From positions 21,743-85,742 of the forward strand of contig JBKQHQ010000021.1 in NCBI GenBank assembly GCA_052148715.1: 64,000 nucleotides of DNA, read 5' to 3'. Below, piece after piece: positions 42,622 to 51,721 of this stretch (within the stretch, counting starts at the first letter, position 1; each line of letters starts with the position of its first letter). The position numbers and the translations under genes were made by a program. Under the pieces are notes generated by a model. It was not told the DNA's origin. It saw only the letters and a program-made list of their open reading frames with translations, and made no database searches. This DNA comes from JBKQHQ01 sp052148715. GTDB taxonomy: Bacteria > Pseudomonadota > Alphaproteobacteria > Rhizobiales > Xanthobacteraceae.

Positions 42622-43524
42622 ATGTACGATGTCAGTGATCCCCGCGCGGCTTTGGCCGCGGCGCCGGCCGTAAAGCAAGCGCCCGGCGGGCCTTTCGGCG
42701 GCGCTGAATACGTCCGCTTTTACGCCGAGCAGCCGCAGGAAAATGGGCCTGCCGGCAAGACCTGGTATGGGCGCGGACAGAACTTCATTATTGCCGTCAC
42801 CGAGCCGACCACGGACGCCGTCCTCGCGCGCGACGCTCAGCCCGACGAATATGTGGTGCTGATCCCCGGCAAGCAGGCCGTGGTCGAGATCAGCACCCAG
42901 GACGGCACCGAGCGCATGAACGGCGGCTCGCTTGCTTTCGTGCCGCCGGGAAAATCGAGCCTGCGCGTGGTGGCGCCGGGCCGCATCGTGCGCATGTTCA
43001 CGACACGCGCCACCGACCTCGCGGCGAAGTGCAGCAATGCCGCCGCCTACGCCAATGCCAAACCTTATGTCACGCCGGACGTGCCCTGGCCCGAACCCAA
43101 AGGTGGCTACCGGTTGCGCGTCTACAGCCTCGATGTGCCCTCGGAGAAAGGCCGCTTCGGCCGCATCTGGCGCTGCACCACCTTCATGGTCAATTTCCTC
43201 GACGCCTATCAGGGGCCGCGTGACGCGACCAAGCTCTCGCCGCATCATCACGACGATTTCGAGCAGTGCTCGCTCGCGCTCGAGGGTGAGTTCGTCCACC
43301 ATCTGCGCTGGCCGTGGACGATTAACAAAAACTTCTGGCGCGCCGACGATCACGAATTGTGCGCCAGCCCCTCGATCGCCGTCATCCCACCGCCGTCGAT
43401 CCACACGACGGAAGCGGTCGGCCGCGGCACCAACCAGCTCGTCGACATTTTCTGCCCACCGCGTATCGATTTCTCGCAGAAGCCCGGCTGGGTGCTGAAC
43501 GCCGACGATTATCCGATGCCGTAA
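42622..43524 (+). CDS. Double-cupin protein
   Basis: 300 residues after a strong GAGGGAGGTG. Two cupin-like halves. The second keeps a full metal site: His208-His210 and Glu214 in SPHHHDDFEQCSLALEG, and His261 in PPPSIHTTEA. The first half (YVVLIPGKQAVVEIS, GGSLAFVPPGKSSLRVV) has the fold pattern but not the ligands. Bicupins of this kind are dioxygenases, isomerases or sensors. I recognise no named family. Position after the DUF6282 gene and before an aldolase suggests an enzymatic step on the imported compound. Confidence 0.65.
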   Translation: MYDVSDPRAALAAAPAVKQAPGGPFGGAEYVRFYAEQPQENGPAGKTWYGRGQNFIIAVTEPTTDAVLARDAQPDEYVVLIPGKQAVVEISTQDGTERMNGGSLAFVPPGKSSLRVVAPGRIVRMFTTRATDLAAKCSNAAAYANAKPYVTPDVPWPEPKGGYRLRVYSLDVPSEKGRFGRIWRCTTFMVNFLDAYQGPRDATKLSPHHHDDFEQCSLALEGEFVHHLRWPWTINKNFWRADDHELCASPSIAVIPPPSIHTTEAVGRGTNQLVDIFCPPRIDFSQKPGWVLNADDYPMP

Positions 43525-43549
43525 CCGGCACACAGATCGAAAGTCGATC

Positions 43550-44326
43550 ATGAGCTCTTCCGCCGCCTCCTTCCGCCAGCGACTGATCGCGCGCGAGCCG
43601 CTGATCGGCACTTTCCTGAAGACGCCGACCGGCCACGCCGCCGAGATCATCGGCGACGCCGGCTTTGACTTCGTCGTCATCGACCAAGAGCACGCACCGT
43701 TCGATCGCGCCGCATCCGACATCGCACTGCTCGCCGCACGCGCCGCCGGCATGCCGGCCTTGGTGCGCGTGCCGGGCCCGGACGCAATCCTTTCGGTGCT
43801 CGACTGCGGCGCCGCCGGCGTCCTGATCCCGCATGTGTCGAGCACCGATTATGCGCGCAAGGTGGCGGCGCTCTGCCGCTATCGTGGCGGCAAGCGCGGC
43901 TTTGCCACCAGCACCCGCGCCGGCCGCTACACCGCCGTGCCGATGTGGCGGCATATCGCCGATTCCGACGCCAACACCGTCGTCGTGGCACAGATCGAAG
44001 ATCCTGAAGCGCTCGATGAGATCGCCGCCATCGCCGCCGTCGAAGGCGTCGATTCCCTGTTCATCGGCCGTGGCGATCTCACCGCCGCCTTCGGCGACGA
44101 ATCGAAGGACCCGCCGGCCGTGCGCAATGCGGTCGAGCGCATTTCCGCCGCCGCGCTGAAGGCCGGCAAGTCGATCAGCGTCTATGTCGGCAACGGAACC
44201 GAAGCCGCCTGGCTGAAAACGCTGGGCGCCAGCACCTTCGTGCTGTCGTCGGATCAGGGCTTTCTGCGTCAGGGCGCGCTCGCCGGCCTGGCCGAAGTGC
44301 GCGGCAAGATCGGTGCCCCGGCATAA
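43550..44326 (+). CDS. HpcH/HpaI aldolase
   Basis: 258 residues, typical length. Divalent-metal class II aldolase acting on 2-keto acids, usually yielding pyruvate and an aldehyde. Motifs: IGTFLKTPTGHAAEIIGDAG, FVVIDQEHAPFDRA (catalytic His, Glu region), GVLIPHVSSTDYARKV, VVVAQIEDPEALDEI, and SLFIGRGDLTAAFG with the metal Asp. It differs from the second HpcH family member at 25.7 kb. Likely the carbon-carbon cleavage step of the operon's pathway. Starts 25 bp after the cupin gene with a weak ribosome site. Confidence 0.87.
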   Translation: MSSSAASFRQRLIAREPLIGTFLKTPTGHAAEIIGDAGFDFVVIDQEHAPFDRAASDIALLAARAAGMPALVRVPGPDAILSVLDCGAAGVLIPHVSSTDYARKVAALCRYRGGKRGFATSTRAGRYTAVPMWRHIADSDANTVVVAQIEDPEALDEIAAIAAVEGVDSLFIGRGDLTAAFGDESKDPPAVRNAVERISAAALKAGKSISVYVGNGTEAAWLKTLGASTFVLSSDQGFLRQGALAGLAEVRGKIGAPA

Positions 44327-44397
44327 GGGCTCAACATCTCGGCCGGGAGGGCCGAACGCTTCATCAAGAACACGCACAGGAAAGGGAGGATGACACA

Positions 44398-45555
44398 GTG
44401 AAATCACGCAATGCGCTTATGATCGCGGCGCTGCTCACGGCGACGCCCGTGCTTCACGCCTCGGCGGCAGAAGTCATCAAGATCGGCTCCTCGCTCGGCC
44501 TCACCGGCTATGGCTCGCTCACCGACGGCCATTGGCGCGACGGCCTGGAACTCGCGATCGCCGCGGTCAACGCCAAAGGCGGGGTGCTCGGCCGCAAGCT
44601 GGAGCTCGTCTACGAGGACAACAAGTCGACGCCGCAGCAGGCGGTGGTCGTCTATCGGAAGATGATGTCGGAGGACAACGTCGTCGCTTTCGACAGCGGC
44701 TGTATCTCCGCCGGCAATTTTGCCGCCGCCAGCTTCGTCACCAAGGCCAAGCTACCGATGTTCCTCTGCTCGATCCTGCCGCGGCTGCCCGACGAGCAGA
44801 GCTGGGCCTTCAGCTTCCTGCCGCCGCCGAAGTTTGAGGTCGAGTCGCGCTATGAATACCTGAAGAACAAAACCGACATCCGTAAGATCGGCATTCTCGG
44901 CGATCCGAGCCCCTACGGGATGCTGATGCGCAACATCGCCGTCGAAGAGGCGAAGGATTACGGGCTCGAAGTGGTCGCCAACGAGTCCTACCAGCAGGAC
45001 GACGCCGACTTCAGCGTCCAGGTCGGCCACATCAACGCCGCCGGCGCCGGCGCGATCATCATGATCGGCCAGGGCAACGCGGTGATCACCGTGTCGAACA
45101 ACATCAAGCATCTCGGCCTGAGCAAGATACTGCTGCTCGGCAGCATCAATGAGCGCGACCTGCTGATCGAGGCTGGCCAGGTGCTGGGCGAGCAGTATCT
45201 CTTCCCCTCGCCCATCATCCAACTAGCGAGCGACGACCTCAACCCCGATCCGCAGGCGCGCGCGGCGGCCGAAGCTTTCATAACGTCGCTGAAGGCGAAA
45301 TTCGGTAACAAGGTCGACGGCTCGCAGACCTCACGCGCCTGGGATTCGCTCATGATGATGGTGCAGGCGATGGAAGCGGCCAAGACCACCGAAGGCGCGG
45401 CAGTACGCGATGCCTTCGAGAAGATTGGCCACTATGTCGGCGCCGGCGCACCATACGACTTCTCGCCAACGCAGCACGTCGGCATTACCAAGAACCTTTA
45501 CGTGATCGCCTATGCAAAGGACGGCAAATTGGCCATCAAATATGACGGCCGCTAG
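44398..45555 (+). CDS. Periplasmic binding protein of second LIV-type ABC transporter
   Basis: 385 residues from a GTG with GGGAGG upstream. Signal peptide at 1-24 (LMIAALLTATPVLHASAA). The binding fold opens with VIKIGSSLGLTGYGSLTDGH and AAVNAKGGVLGRKLELVYED, standard for LivK-like proteins. It differs clearly from the binding protein at 9.3 kb. It is the capture protein for the operon's compound; because it lies between catabolic enzymes and their transporter, its ligand is probably the pathway substrate. Confidence 0.88.
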   Translation: MKSRNALMIAALLTATPVLHASAAEVIKIGSSLGLTGYGSLTDGHWRDGLELAIAAVNAKGGVLGRKLELVYEDNKSTPQQAVVVYRKMMSEDNVVAFDSGCISAGNFAAASFVTKAKLPMFLCSILPRLPDEQSWAFSFLPPPKFEVESRYEYLKNKTDIRKIGILGDPSPYGMLMRNIAVEEAKDYGLEVVANESYQQDDADFSVQVGHINAAGAGAIIMIGQGNAVITVSNNIKHLGLSKILLLGSINERDLLIEAGQVLGEQYLFPSPIIQLASDDLNPDPQARAAAEAFITSLKAKFGNKVDGSQTSRAWDSLMMMVQAMEAAKTTEGAAVRDAFEKIGHYVGAGAPYDFSPTQHVGITKNLYVIAYAKDGKLAIKYDGR

Positions 45556-46273
45556 TCGTTCATTGCCGGCCTTGATCGAGGTCAACGGGCTTTCAGCCAG
45601 CTACGGCCATGTCGCAGCGCTGAAGCCCGTCGATCTTCGCGTCGAGGAGGGCGAATTCGTCACGGTCCTGGGACCAAATGGCGCGGGCAAGACGACACTT
45701 CTCCGCGCCATGTCCCGGCTCATTGCCAGTAATGGAAAGGTCAAGTTCAAGGGACAAGATATCTCCGCGCTGCCGACGCACCGTCTTGCGAAGCTCGGCA
45801 TCATCATGGTGCAGGAGGGCCGCGGGCTGTTCGGCGAGATGACGGTGCGGGAAAACCTGCTGCTCGGCGCCTACGGCCTCGGTAATTCAAGCGACGAGAT
45901 CGAGCGTCGCTTCGAGCAGGTATTCAAGCTTTTTCCGAACCTGCGCGAGCGGGCCGGCCAGGTTGCCGCTTCGATGTCCGGTGGCGAGCAACAGATGTTG
46001 GCCGTCGGGCGCGCGCTAATGGCGGGGCCCAAATTACTGATGCTCGATGAGCCATCACTCGGGCTAGCTCCCAAGGTCGCTGCGGGGATTCTCGATGGCT
46101 TGGGCGAACTCAACCGCAACGGCCTCGGCATCCTGCTCATCGAGCAGAAGGCGCCACTCGCGCTCAAGCTTGCGCGGCGCGTCTACGTTCTTTCGTCGGG
46201 CAGCGTCCGTGCGGAATTGCCGGCGCATGAGATCAAATCGCACCATGACCTTGCGCGCTTCTACTTTCACTAA
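45542..46273 (+). CDS. livF: LIV-type ABC ATPase, LivF-like (second system)
   Basis: 243 residues from the ATG at 45542, which overlaps the binding-protein stop by 14 bp. Walker A is GPNGAGKTTLLR, signature is MSGGEQQMLAVGRAL, Walker B is LLMLDEPSLGLAP. It forms the ATPase pair with LivG of this operon. Gene order here (binding protein, F, M, G, H) is unlike the first system (binding protein, H, M, G, F), so the two were assembled independently. Confidence 0.88.
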   Translation: MTAASRSLPALIEVNGLSASYGHVAALKPVDLRVEEGEFVTVLGPNGAGKTTLLRAMSRLIASNGKVKFKGQDISALPTHRLAKLGIIMVQEGRGLFGEMTVRENLLLGAYGLGNSSDEIERRFEQVFKLFPNLRERAGQVAASMSGGEQQMLAVGRALMAGPKLLMLDEPSLGLAPKVAAGILDGLGELNRNGLGILLIEQKAPLALKLARRVYVLSSGSVRAELPAHEIKSHHDLARFYFH

Positions 46274-47231
46274 GCTCGACGCCTACGGCTACTTCACCGT
46301 CGGCAGCGCGGTCTTCATCGCACTGCTGTTCGCTTTCGTTTTCATCCGGGGCGGCTATCTGCTCACGGTGATGCAGTTCGCCATGATCTACGGCGTATTC
46401 TGCGTCGGGCTGAATTTCTTCATGGGCTATACCGGACAGGCTTCCTTCGGGCAGAACGCGTTTGCGGCGGTCGGCGGCTACGGCACCGCGATCCTCTGCG
46501 TCGAATATGGCTGGGAGCCGATGCTGGCGCTGATCGCATCGATGTCGATCGCCGGTATCGCCTCGCTCGTCGTCGGCTATCCGACGCTACGCCTGCGCGG
46601 CCATTATCTCGCTATGGCGACCTTCGCGCTCGGCCTCATCACCTACGATCTGTCCGTGCAATGGACCGGCCTTACGCAGGGTTATATGGGCTATTCCGGC
46701 ATTCCGCCGCTCGGCATCGGTCCGTTCACGGTCGAGGACGAGCGCCTGAAGCTCGTCTGCCTGATGGTGATCCTGTTGATCGGCCTTTGGATCTCGGGCC
46801 GGCTGCGCAATTCCCGCTTTGGCCGTGCGCTCCGCGCGATCTCGACCAGCGAACTGGGGGCCGCGGCCCTCGGCATCCGCATTTCGCAATACAAGCTCGC
46901 GGCCTTCGTCATCGCCGCGCTTTACGCCTCGGCGGCAGGCTCACTGTTTGCGCACGTGATCGGCTTCATCAGTCCCGAAGTGTTCGGGCTGCAAATGGTC
47001 GTGGTCACGTTCACCATGCTCTATGTCGGCGGCATCGGCACCGTCCTCGGCCCGGCGATCGGCGCCGTCATTGCTTCGCTGCTGCCGGAGATCGTGCGCA
47101 GCACCGGCCGCTTCCAGGACATCGTCTACGCCTTGGTCCTGCTGCTGCTGCTCATCTATATGCCGAAGGGATTGTCCGCGCTTTCCGGCATCGGCCGGTC
47201 GCGCCCCGTCGAACCGAGCACCGGGAGCTGA
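46245..47231 (+). CDS. livM: LIV-type ABC permease, LivM-like (second system)
   Basis: 328 residues from the ATG at 46245, overlapping livF by 29 bp; the frame is open from 46095 but that part is an alternative reading of livF. Multiple membrane helices with the LivM motifs NFFMGYTGQASFGQNAFAAV and PTLRLRGHYLAMATFALG and the cytoplasmic loop RFGRALRAISTSELGAAALG. Its polar C-terminal tail is short. It forms the channel with LivH. Confidence 0.88.
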   Translation: MTLRASTFTKLDAYGYFTVGSAVFIALLFAFVFIRGGYLLTVMQFAMIYGVFCVGLNFFMGYTGQASFGQNAFAAVGGYGTAILCVEYGWEPMLALIASMSIAGIASLVVGYPTLRLRGHYLAMATFALGLITYDLSVQWTGLTQGYMGYSGIPPLGIGPFTVEDERLKLVCLMVILLIGLWISGRLRNSRFGRALRAISTSELGAAALGIRISQYKLAAFVIAALYASAAGSLFAHVIGFISPEVFGLQMVVVTFTMLYVGGIGTVLGPAIGAVIASLLPEIVRSTGRFQDIVYALVLLLLLIYMPKGLSALSGIGRSRPVEPSTGS

Positions 47232-47234
47232 GCC

Positions 47235-48008
47235 ATGGCGCTTCTCGCGGTGCGCAATTTGACCAAGCGTTTCGACGGATTGACGGCCAACAGCGACATC
47301 AATCTGGAAATTCCCGAAGGCAGCCTGTTCGCCGTCATCGGCCCGAACGGCGCCGGCAAGACGACCTTCTTCAACATGGTGTCGGGCTTCCTTGCGCCCA
47401 CGACGGGAACGATCGAATTCACCGGCGAGGACATCACCCATCTGCGGCAGGACAAGATCGCTGCGAAGGGATTGGTGCGCACCTTCCAGCTCGTACAGCT
47501 CTTCAAAGGCATGACGGTCGCTGAAAACGTCGAGGTCGGCTTTCACCTTGCGACCAAAGGCGGCGTGGCTGCGGCGCTCTCGCGGCTCTCGTGGTTCCGC
47601 CGCCAGGAAGCCGACGTGCACGCCAAGGCGCGCGAACTGCTCGCTTTCGTCGGCCTCGCCGGCCAAGCCGAGCAGGACGCCGAGCTGCTCCCCTACGGCC
47701 AGCAGCGCTTGCTCGAAGTCGCACGCGCGCTCGCCGCAAAGCCGCGCCTGCTGCTGCTCGACGAGCCGGCAGCCGGCCTCAACACGCACGAGACCGACGC
47801 GCTCGCCGCCGTCATCCAGGAGCTGAATCGCCAAGGCACCACCGTGCTGCTCATCGAGCACGACGTGGCGCTGGTGACGCGCATCGCACAGCGCATCGCA
47901 GTGCTCGACTTCGGCTGCAAGATCACGGAGGGAACGCCGGACGAAATCAAGCGCCACCCGGACGTCATCGCCGCCTATCTCGGCACCGAGGAGGCCGCGC
48001 ATGCCTAG
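47235..48008 (+). CDS. livG: LIV-type ABC ATPase, LivG-like (second system)
   Basis: 257 residues. Walker A is GPNGAGKTTFFN, the LivG-type signature is LLPYGQQRLLEVARALA, Walker B is LLLLDEPAAGL, and the H-loop is LIEHDVALV. It starts 3 bp after livM and overlaps livH by 8 bp. Powers uptake of the compound bound by the 44.4-kb protein. Confidence 0.9.
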   Translation: MALLAVRNLTKRFDGLTANSDINLEIPEGSLFAVIGPNGAGKTTFFNMVSGFLAPTTGTIEFTGEDITHLRQDKIAAKGLVRTFQLVQLFKGMTVAENVEVGFHLATKGGVAAALSRLSWFRRQEADVHAKARELLAFVGLAGQAEQDAELLPYGQQRLLEVARALAAKPRLLLLDEPAAGLNTHETDALAAVIQELNRQGTTVLLIEHDVALVTRIAQRIAVLDFGCKITEGTPDEIKRHPDVIAAYLGTEEAAHA

Positions 48009-48888
48009 CATGGTCGAACTGGTCCAAAGCCTCGTCAACGGCGTCGGCATCGGGCTCGTCTACGGTCTGATCGCCATCGGCTTTTGCGTCATCTACAACG
48101 CCAGCGGCATCGTCAATTTCGCGCAAGGCGTCTTTGTCATGCTCGGCGGCATGTTCACGCATACGATGTTGATGCAGCTCGGCTGGCCGGTCGCGATTTC
48201 CGCCTTCGTCAGCATCGTTCTCGTCGCCGTCGTCGGCGTGCTGGTGCAGGTCGTGATCATCAGACCGATGTGGAAGCGCAAGGCGCCGCTGTTCGCCATC
48301 ATCCTCGCCACGCTCGCGGTGCAGTTGCTGATCGAGCAGATCATCATCCTGACGATGGGCGACCAGCCGCGCACCTATCCCGGGTTCTCGCCCGGCGGGC
48401 CGCTGAAGCTCGGCCCCATCGCGATCGGCTACCAGCTCTTCTGGATTCTCGGCTGTGGCGCGCTAATGGTGCTGCTGCTCACGCTCTTCTTCAATCACAC
48501 CCGCGTTGGCCGCGCCTTGCGCGCATGCTCGCAGAACGTCGAAGCCGCGGCCTTGCTCGGCATTCCGGTCGACACCATGCTGATGCTGTCGTTCTCCCTG
48601 AGCGCGGCGCTCGGCGCTGCGGCCGGAATCCTGATCACGCCGACGCAATATACGGCCTACAGCGTCGGCGGACCGTTCGGCATCAACGGCTTCATCGCGG
48701 CGATCATCGGCGGCTTCGGCAGCGCGCCGGCAGCGCTCGTAGGCGGCGTGCTGCTCGGCGTGGCGCAGTCCGGCGCCATCGTCGTTGTTGGCGCCGGCTA
48801 CAAGAACGTCGTGGCGCTCACCATCCTGCTCATCGTGCTGCTGTTCTTCCCGCACGGCCTATTCGGCGGACTGGGCAAGCGCGTTTGA
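48001..48888 (+). CDS. livH: LIV-type ABC permease, LivH-like (second system)
   Basis: 295 residues, hydrophobic. LivH motifs: VNGVGIGLVYGLIAIGFCVI, NASGIVNFAQGVFVMLGGMF, the loop RVGRALRACSQNVEAAALLG and the glycine-rich FGINGFIAAIIGGFGSAPAA. Inner-membrane channel subunit with LivM. Last transport gene; a DUF6282-like gene follows 40 bp later. Confidence 0.88.
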   Translation: MPSMVELVQSLVNGVGIGLVYGLIAIGFCVIYNASGIVNFAQGVFVMLGGMFTHTMLMQLGWPVAISAFVSIVLVAVVGVLVQVVIIRPMWKRKAPLFAIILATLAVQLLIEQIIILTMGDQPRTYPGFSPGGPLKLGPIAIGYQLFWILGCGALMVLLLTLFFNHTRVGRALRACSQNVEAAALLGIPVDTMLMLSFSLSAALGAAAGILITPTQYTAYSVGGPFGINGFIAAIIGGFGSAPAALVGGVLLGVAQSGAIVVVGAGYKNVVALTILLIVLLFFPHGLFGGLGKRV

Positions 48889-48928
48889 GGTGCCATCGCC
48901 GGCCGCGGCCGGAATTAGGAGGCTGGCC

Positions 48929-49900
48929 ATGAGCGACTACATCTACCCCGGCCCGAGGACGATCGAGCCCTACCCCGACGTGCCCGATGAGGTGATCGAT
49001 CGGCTGATGCACGGCGCCATCGACCTGCATTGCCACAGCGGCCCCTCGGTGATGCCGCGCTCGCTCAACCATGTGGACGCGATCCGCGAGGCGCAGGACG
49101 CCGGCATGCACGCCGTCCTGTTCAAGGATCACTATTACTCGGTAACGCCCGTGGTGGAGCTGCTCAAGGAGACGCTGCCGGACCTGCACATCACGCTGCT
49201 GTCCGGCGTGCCGCTCAACAACACCGTCGGCGGCCTCAATCCTTACGCCGTCGAGCACGGCATCAAGCTCGGCGCGCGCATCGTCTGGATGCCGACCTTC
49301 AGCGCCGCCAATCATCTGCGCCACGGCCACCGCCACGTCATCCTGCCGACCAAGAGTCCGATGCTGCGCCCGACCGGCCTCACGGTGGTCACCGACACGG
49401 GCGAGCTCAAGGAAGAGGTCAAGCCGATCCTCGACCAGATCGCCGAGAACGACTGCGTGCTCTCGTCCGGTCATCTGCACATCAGCGAGATCTGGCCGCT
49501 TTTCGACTCGGCGAAGAAGCGCGGCGTCAAGCGGCTGCTGGTCAACCATCCGACCTTCGTCATCGACGCTGGTCTCGGCGACATCAAGGAGCTCGCCGGC
49601 ATGGGCGCCTATATCGAGCACTCCTTCTGCATGTTCATCAACGAGGCCTACAGCAAGAAGTTCACCGGCGCGCAGTTGAAGGCGTTGATCAGCACGGGGG
49701 GCGTCGACCGCACCATCCTCGGCTCCGATCTCGGCCAAATCAACAATCCGCGGCCGGTCGCCGGCTTCCGCTCGGTGATCCGGCTGTGCCTTAGTCTTGG
49801 CTACAGCGAGGACGAGATCCGCCAGATGATCAGTCTCAATCCTTGCGCCTTGATCGGCCTTGAGCCGCCGGCGACGGCCGCGCGCCAGGCGGCTGAATAG
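48929..49900 (+). CDS. DUF6282-like amidohydrolase-fold protein, copy 2
   Basis: 323 residues from the ATG at 48929 after AGGAGG; the frame is open from 48785 inside livH. It is paralogous to the 41641 gene: IDLHCHSGPSVMPRSLNHVD (His34 and His36), LFKDHYYSVT, LNNTVGGLNPYAVEHG, SSGHLHISEIWPLF, NHPTFVID and GSDLGQINN. Every putative metal ligand is kept. The 14-residue extra N-terminus (YIYPGPRTIEPYPDVP) is absent from copy 1. Two such proteins in one operon suggests successive or alternative hydrolytic steps, or subunits of one enzyme. Confidence 0.7.
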   Translation: MSDYIYPGPRTIEPYPDVPDEVIDRLMHGAIDLHCHSGPSVMPRSLNHVDAIREAQDAGMHAVLFKDHYYSVTPVVELLKETLPDLHITLLSGVPLNNTVGGLNPYAVEHGIKLGARIVWMPTFSAANHLRHGHRHVILPTKSPMLRPTGLTVVTDTGELKEEVKPILDQIAENDCVLSSGHLHISEIWPLFDSAKKRGVKRLLVNHPTFVIDAGLGDIKELAGMGAYIEHSFCMFINEAYSKKFTGAQLKALISTGGVDRTILGSDLGQINNPRPVAGFRSVIRLCLSLGYSEDEIRQMISLNPCALIGLEPPATAARQAAE

Positions 49901-49942
49901 TTCGTCGACCGCGGCCCGGCGCTCCCGCACAACGAGAATGGA

Positions 49943-50605
49943 ATGCAGATCCTCCTGGTCTATGTTCATCCCGAGCCGACATCGTTCACGGCGGCTTTGA
50001 AGAACACCGCGCTCGAAGCGTTGCGCGGCGCCGGGCACACGGTGGAGGTGTCCGATCTCTACGGCGAAGGCTTCAATCCGGTCGCCGGCCGACTTGATTT
50101 TCGAAGCGCCGCCGATCCGGCGCGTTTCCACTACCAAACCGAGCAGGGCCATGCGCAGGAGACCAGCACTTTCGCGCCCGATATCGTGCGCGAGCAGCAG
50201 CGCTTCATGCGCGCCGATCTCGTGGTCTGGCTGTATCCGATCTGGTGGGGCAACGTGCCCGCCATCCTCAAGGGCTGGTTCGACCGCGTGCTCGCCTATG
50301 GCTTCGCTTATAGCGACGGGAAGCGTTACGACAGCGGCCTCTTCCAAGACAAGAAAGGCATTCTCTGCCTAACCTCGGGCGGAACGCGTGAGCGCTTTTC
50401 GGCGAATGGCGTCTACGGCGAGATGCAGCAAGTGCTGTGGTCGGTGCAACGGCTGGTCATTGAATATCTGGGTATGCAGGCGCTCGAACCGTTCGTCGCT
50501 TATGCGGCGCCGCGCGTCGATCAGGCGACGCGGGAAGGCTATCTGCAGGCTTGGCGGATGCGGATCTTGGAGATTGCCGGCGCGGCGAAGGCCGCCGCTG
50601 AATGA
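49943..50605 (+). CDS. NAD(P)H:quinone oxidoreductase, flavodoxin fold
   Basis: 220 residues. The flavodoxin-like fold of NQO1/KefF/MdaB: QILLVYVHPEPTSFTAALKN with the FMN/FAD phosphate loop, VVWLYPIWWGNVPAILKGWF with the conserved PxxWxxxPA pattern, and GILCLTSGGTRERF. Such enzymes reduce quinones, nitro or azo groups by two electrons. In this operon it may reduce a quinone-like intermediate or recycle a flavin for the neighbouring dihydroorotate-dehydrogenase-like enzyme. Confidence 0.85.
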   Translation: MQILLVYVHPEPTSFTAALKNTALEALRGAGHTVEVSDLYGEGFNPVAGRLDFRSAADPARFHYQTEQGHAQETSTFAPDIVREQQRFMRADLVVWLYPIWWGNVPAILKGWFDRVLAYGFAYSDGKRYDSGLFQDKKGILCLTSGGTRERFSANGVYGEMQQVLWSVQRLVIEYLGMQALEPFVAYAAPRVDQATREGYLQAWRMRILEIAGAAKAAAE

Positions 50606-50650
50606 CGCTGCGCGGCGCGCGTAAGGCCAAAGCTTCGACGGAGGAAGTTC

Positions 50651-51721
50651 ATGCCCGATGATCCTCGGCTGAGTGTGCGGCTCGGACGGCTCACTTTGCT
50701 CAATCCGGTGATCTGCGGTTCCGGCGAGCCGACGATGACCGAGTCCGGCATTCGAGCGGCGCTGGCGGCCGGTGCCGCTGGCGTCATCGCCAAGTCGGTC
50801 AACGAGCAGCCGACGGCGGCGCGCCAGCTCGATCATGCCGACTATGCCTGGCTCGACCGCGACCACGGCGTCATCGATCACGCCGATCCACGCGGCGCGC
50901 TGTTCTGCCGCTCCGGTCTGTCGCAGCGCGACCACGTCGACTGGTTTCACGCCATCGCCGCCGTCGATCGCGATGCGGCGCGCGACGGTCAGTTCGTTGC
51001 CGCGAGCCTTGTGTTAGGCGGCGCCGAGGGCGCCGTGCAATTGGCCAAGCTTGCGCGCGCCGCCGGCTTGCGCGTGTTCGAATTGAATGTCGGTGCCCCG
51101 CACGCACAGGAGGCGCAGCCCGGTGTCATCGCCCAGCAGACCGACCCGGCCGAGCTGACTGCGCTGGTGCGTGCGGTTCGCGCGGCGGTCGGCGAGATGG
51201 TGCTGTGGGTGAAGCTCACCGGGCTGACGCCGAACATCCCGGCGCTTGCCCGTGCCGCCGCCGATGGCGGCGCCGATGCGGTCATCGCCATGGGGCGATT
51301 CCTCGGCATGGTGCCGAGCCTCGATGATTTCACGCCGGTGCTCGGCAGCTCGGCGTCCTATGGCGGCTCCTGGGCGGTGCCCATCGTCTGCCGCTATCTC
51401 GCGCTCAGCCGCCAGGCGGTGGGCGCAAGCGTCCCGCTGATCGGCACCAATGGTGTGCGCCAGAGCAGCGACCTGCTGCGCATGCTGCTGGCCGGCGCCT
51501 GGGCGACCGAAGTGCTGACCATCGTGATGATGGAAGGCTTTGGCGCGCTGACCCGGCTGCGCGCCGAGGTGCTGGATTTCGTCAGCGCGCGCGGCACGTC
51601 GGTCGAGGAGTTGATCGGCAAAGCCGCCGACAAGCTCGGCCGCTACAGCGAACAGCCGCTCCAGCCCGGCCGCTGGAGGAATTTCGTCCCCGCCGAGACG
51701 AATGGAACGACCACGTCATGA
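50651..51721 (+). CDS. Dihydroorotate/dihydropyrimidine-dehydrogenase-like flavoprotein
   Basis: 356 residues, GGAGGAA upstream. An FMN-binding TIM barrel like PyrD/PreA: RLGRLTLLNPVICGSGEPTM, AAGAAGVIAKSVNEQPTAAR, VFELNVGAPHAQEAQPG (usually ELN-SCPH in the family), VLWVKLTGLTPNIPALARAA, and VPLIGTNGVRQSSDLLRMLL. The usual Cys/Ser in the SCPH motif is replaced by Gly-Ala, so it may not perform the normal dehydrogenation. It overlaps the next gene by 4 bp. Probable substrate: an unsaturated or heterocyclic intermediate. Confidence 0.75.
   Translation: MPDDPRLSVRLGRLTLLNPVICGSGEPTMTESGIRAALAAGAAGVIAKSVNEQPTAARQLDHADYAWLDRDHGVIDHADPRGALFCRSGLSQRDHVDWFHAIAAVDRDAARDGQFVAASLVLGGAEGAVQLAKLARAAGLRVFELNVGAPHAQEAQPGVIAQQTDPAELTALVRAVRAAVGEMVLWVKLTGLTPNIPALARAAADGGADAVIAMGRFLGMVPSLDDFTPVLGSSASYGGSWAVPIVCRYLALSRQAVGASVPLIGTNGVRQSSDLLRMLLAGAWATEVLTIVMMEGFGALTRLRAEVLDFVSARGTSVEELIGKAADKLGRYSEQPLQPGRWRNFVPAETNGTTTS

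Noticed and set aside
42307..43845. 512-residue minus-strand open frame
   Set aside because: Antisense to the cupin and aldolase genes; no recognisable domain or ribosome site.
48830..50347. 505-residue minus-strand open frame
   Set aside because: Shadow of the second DUF6282-like gene and the quinone reductase.
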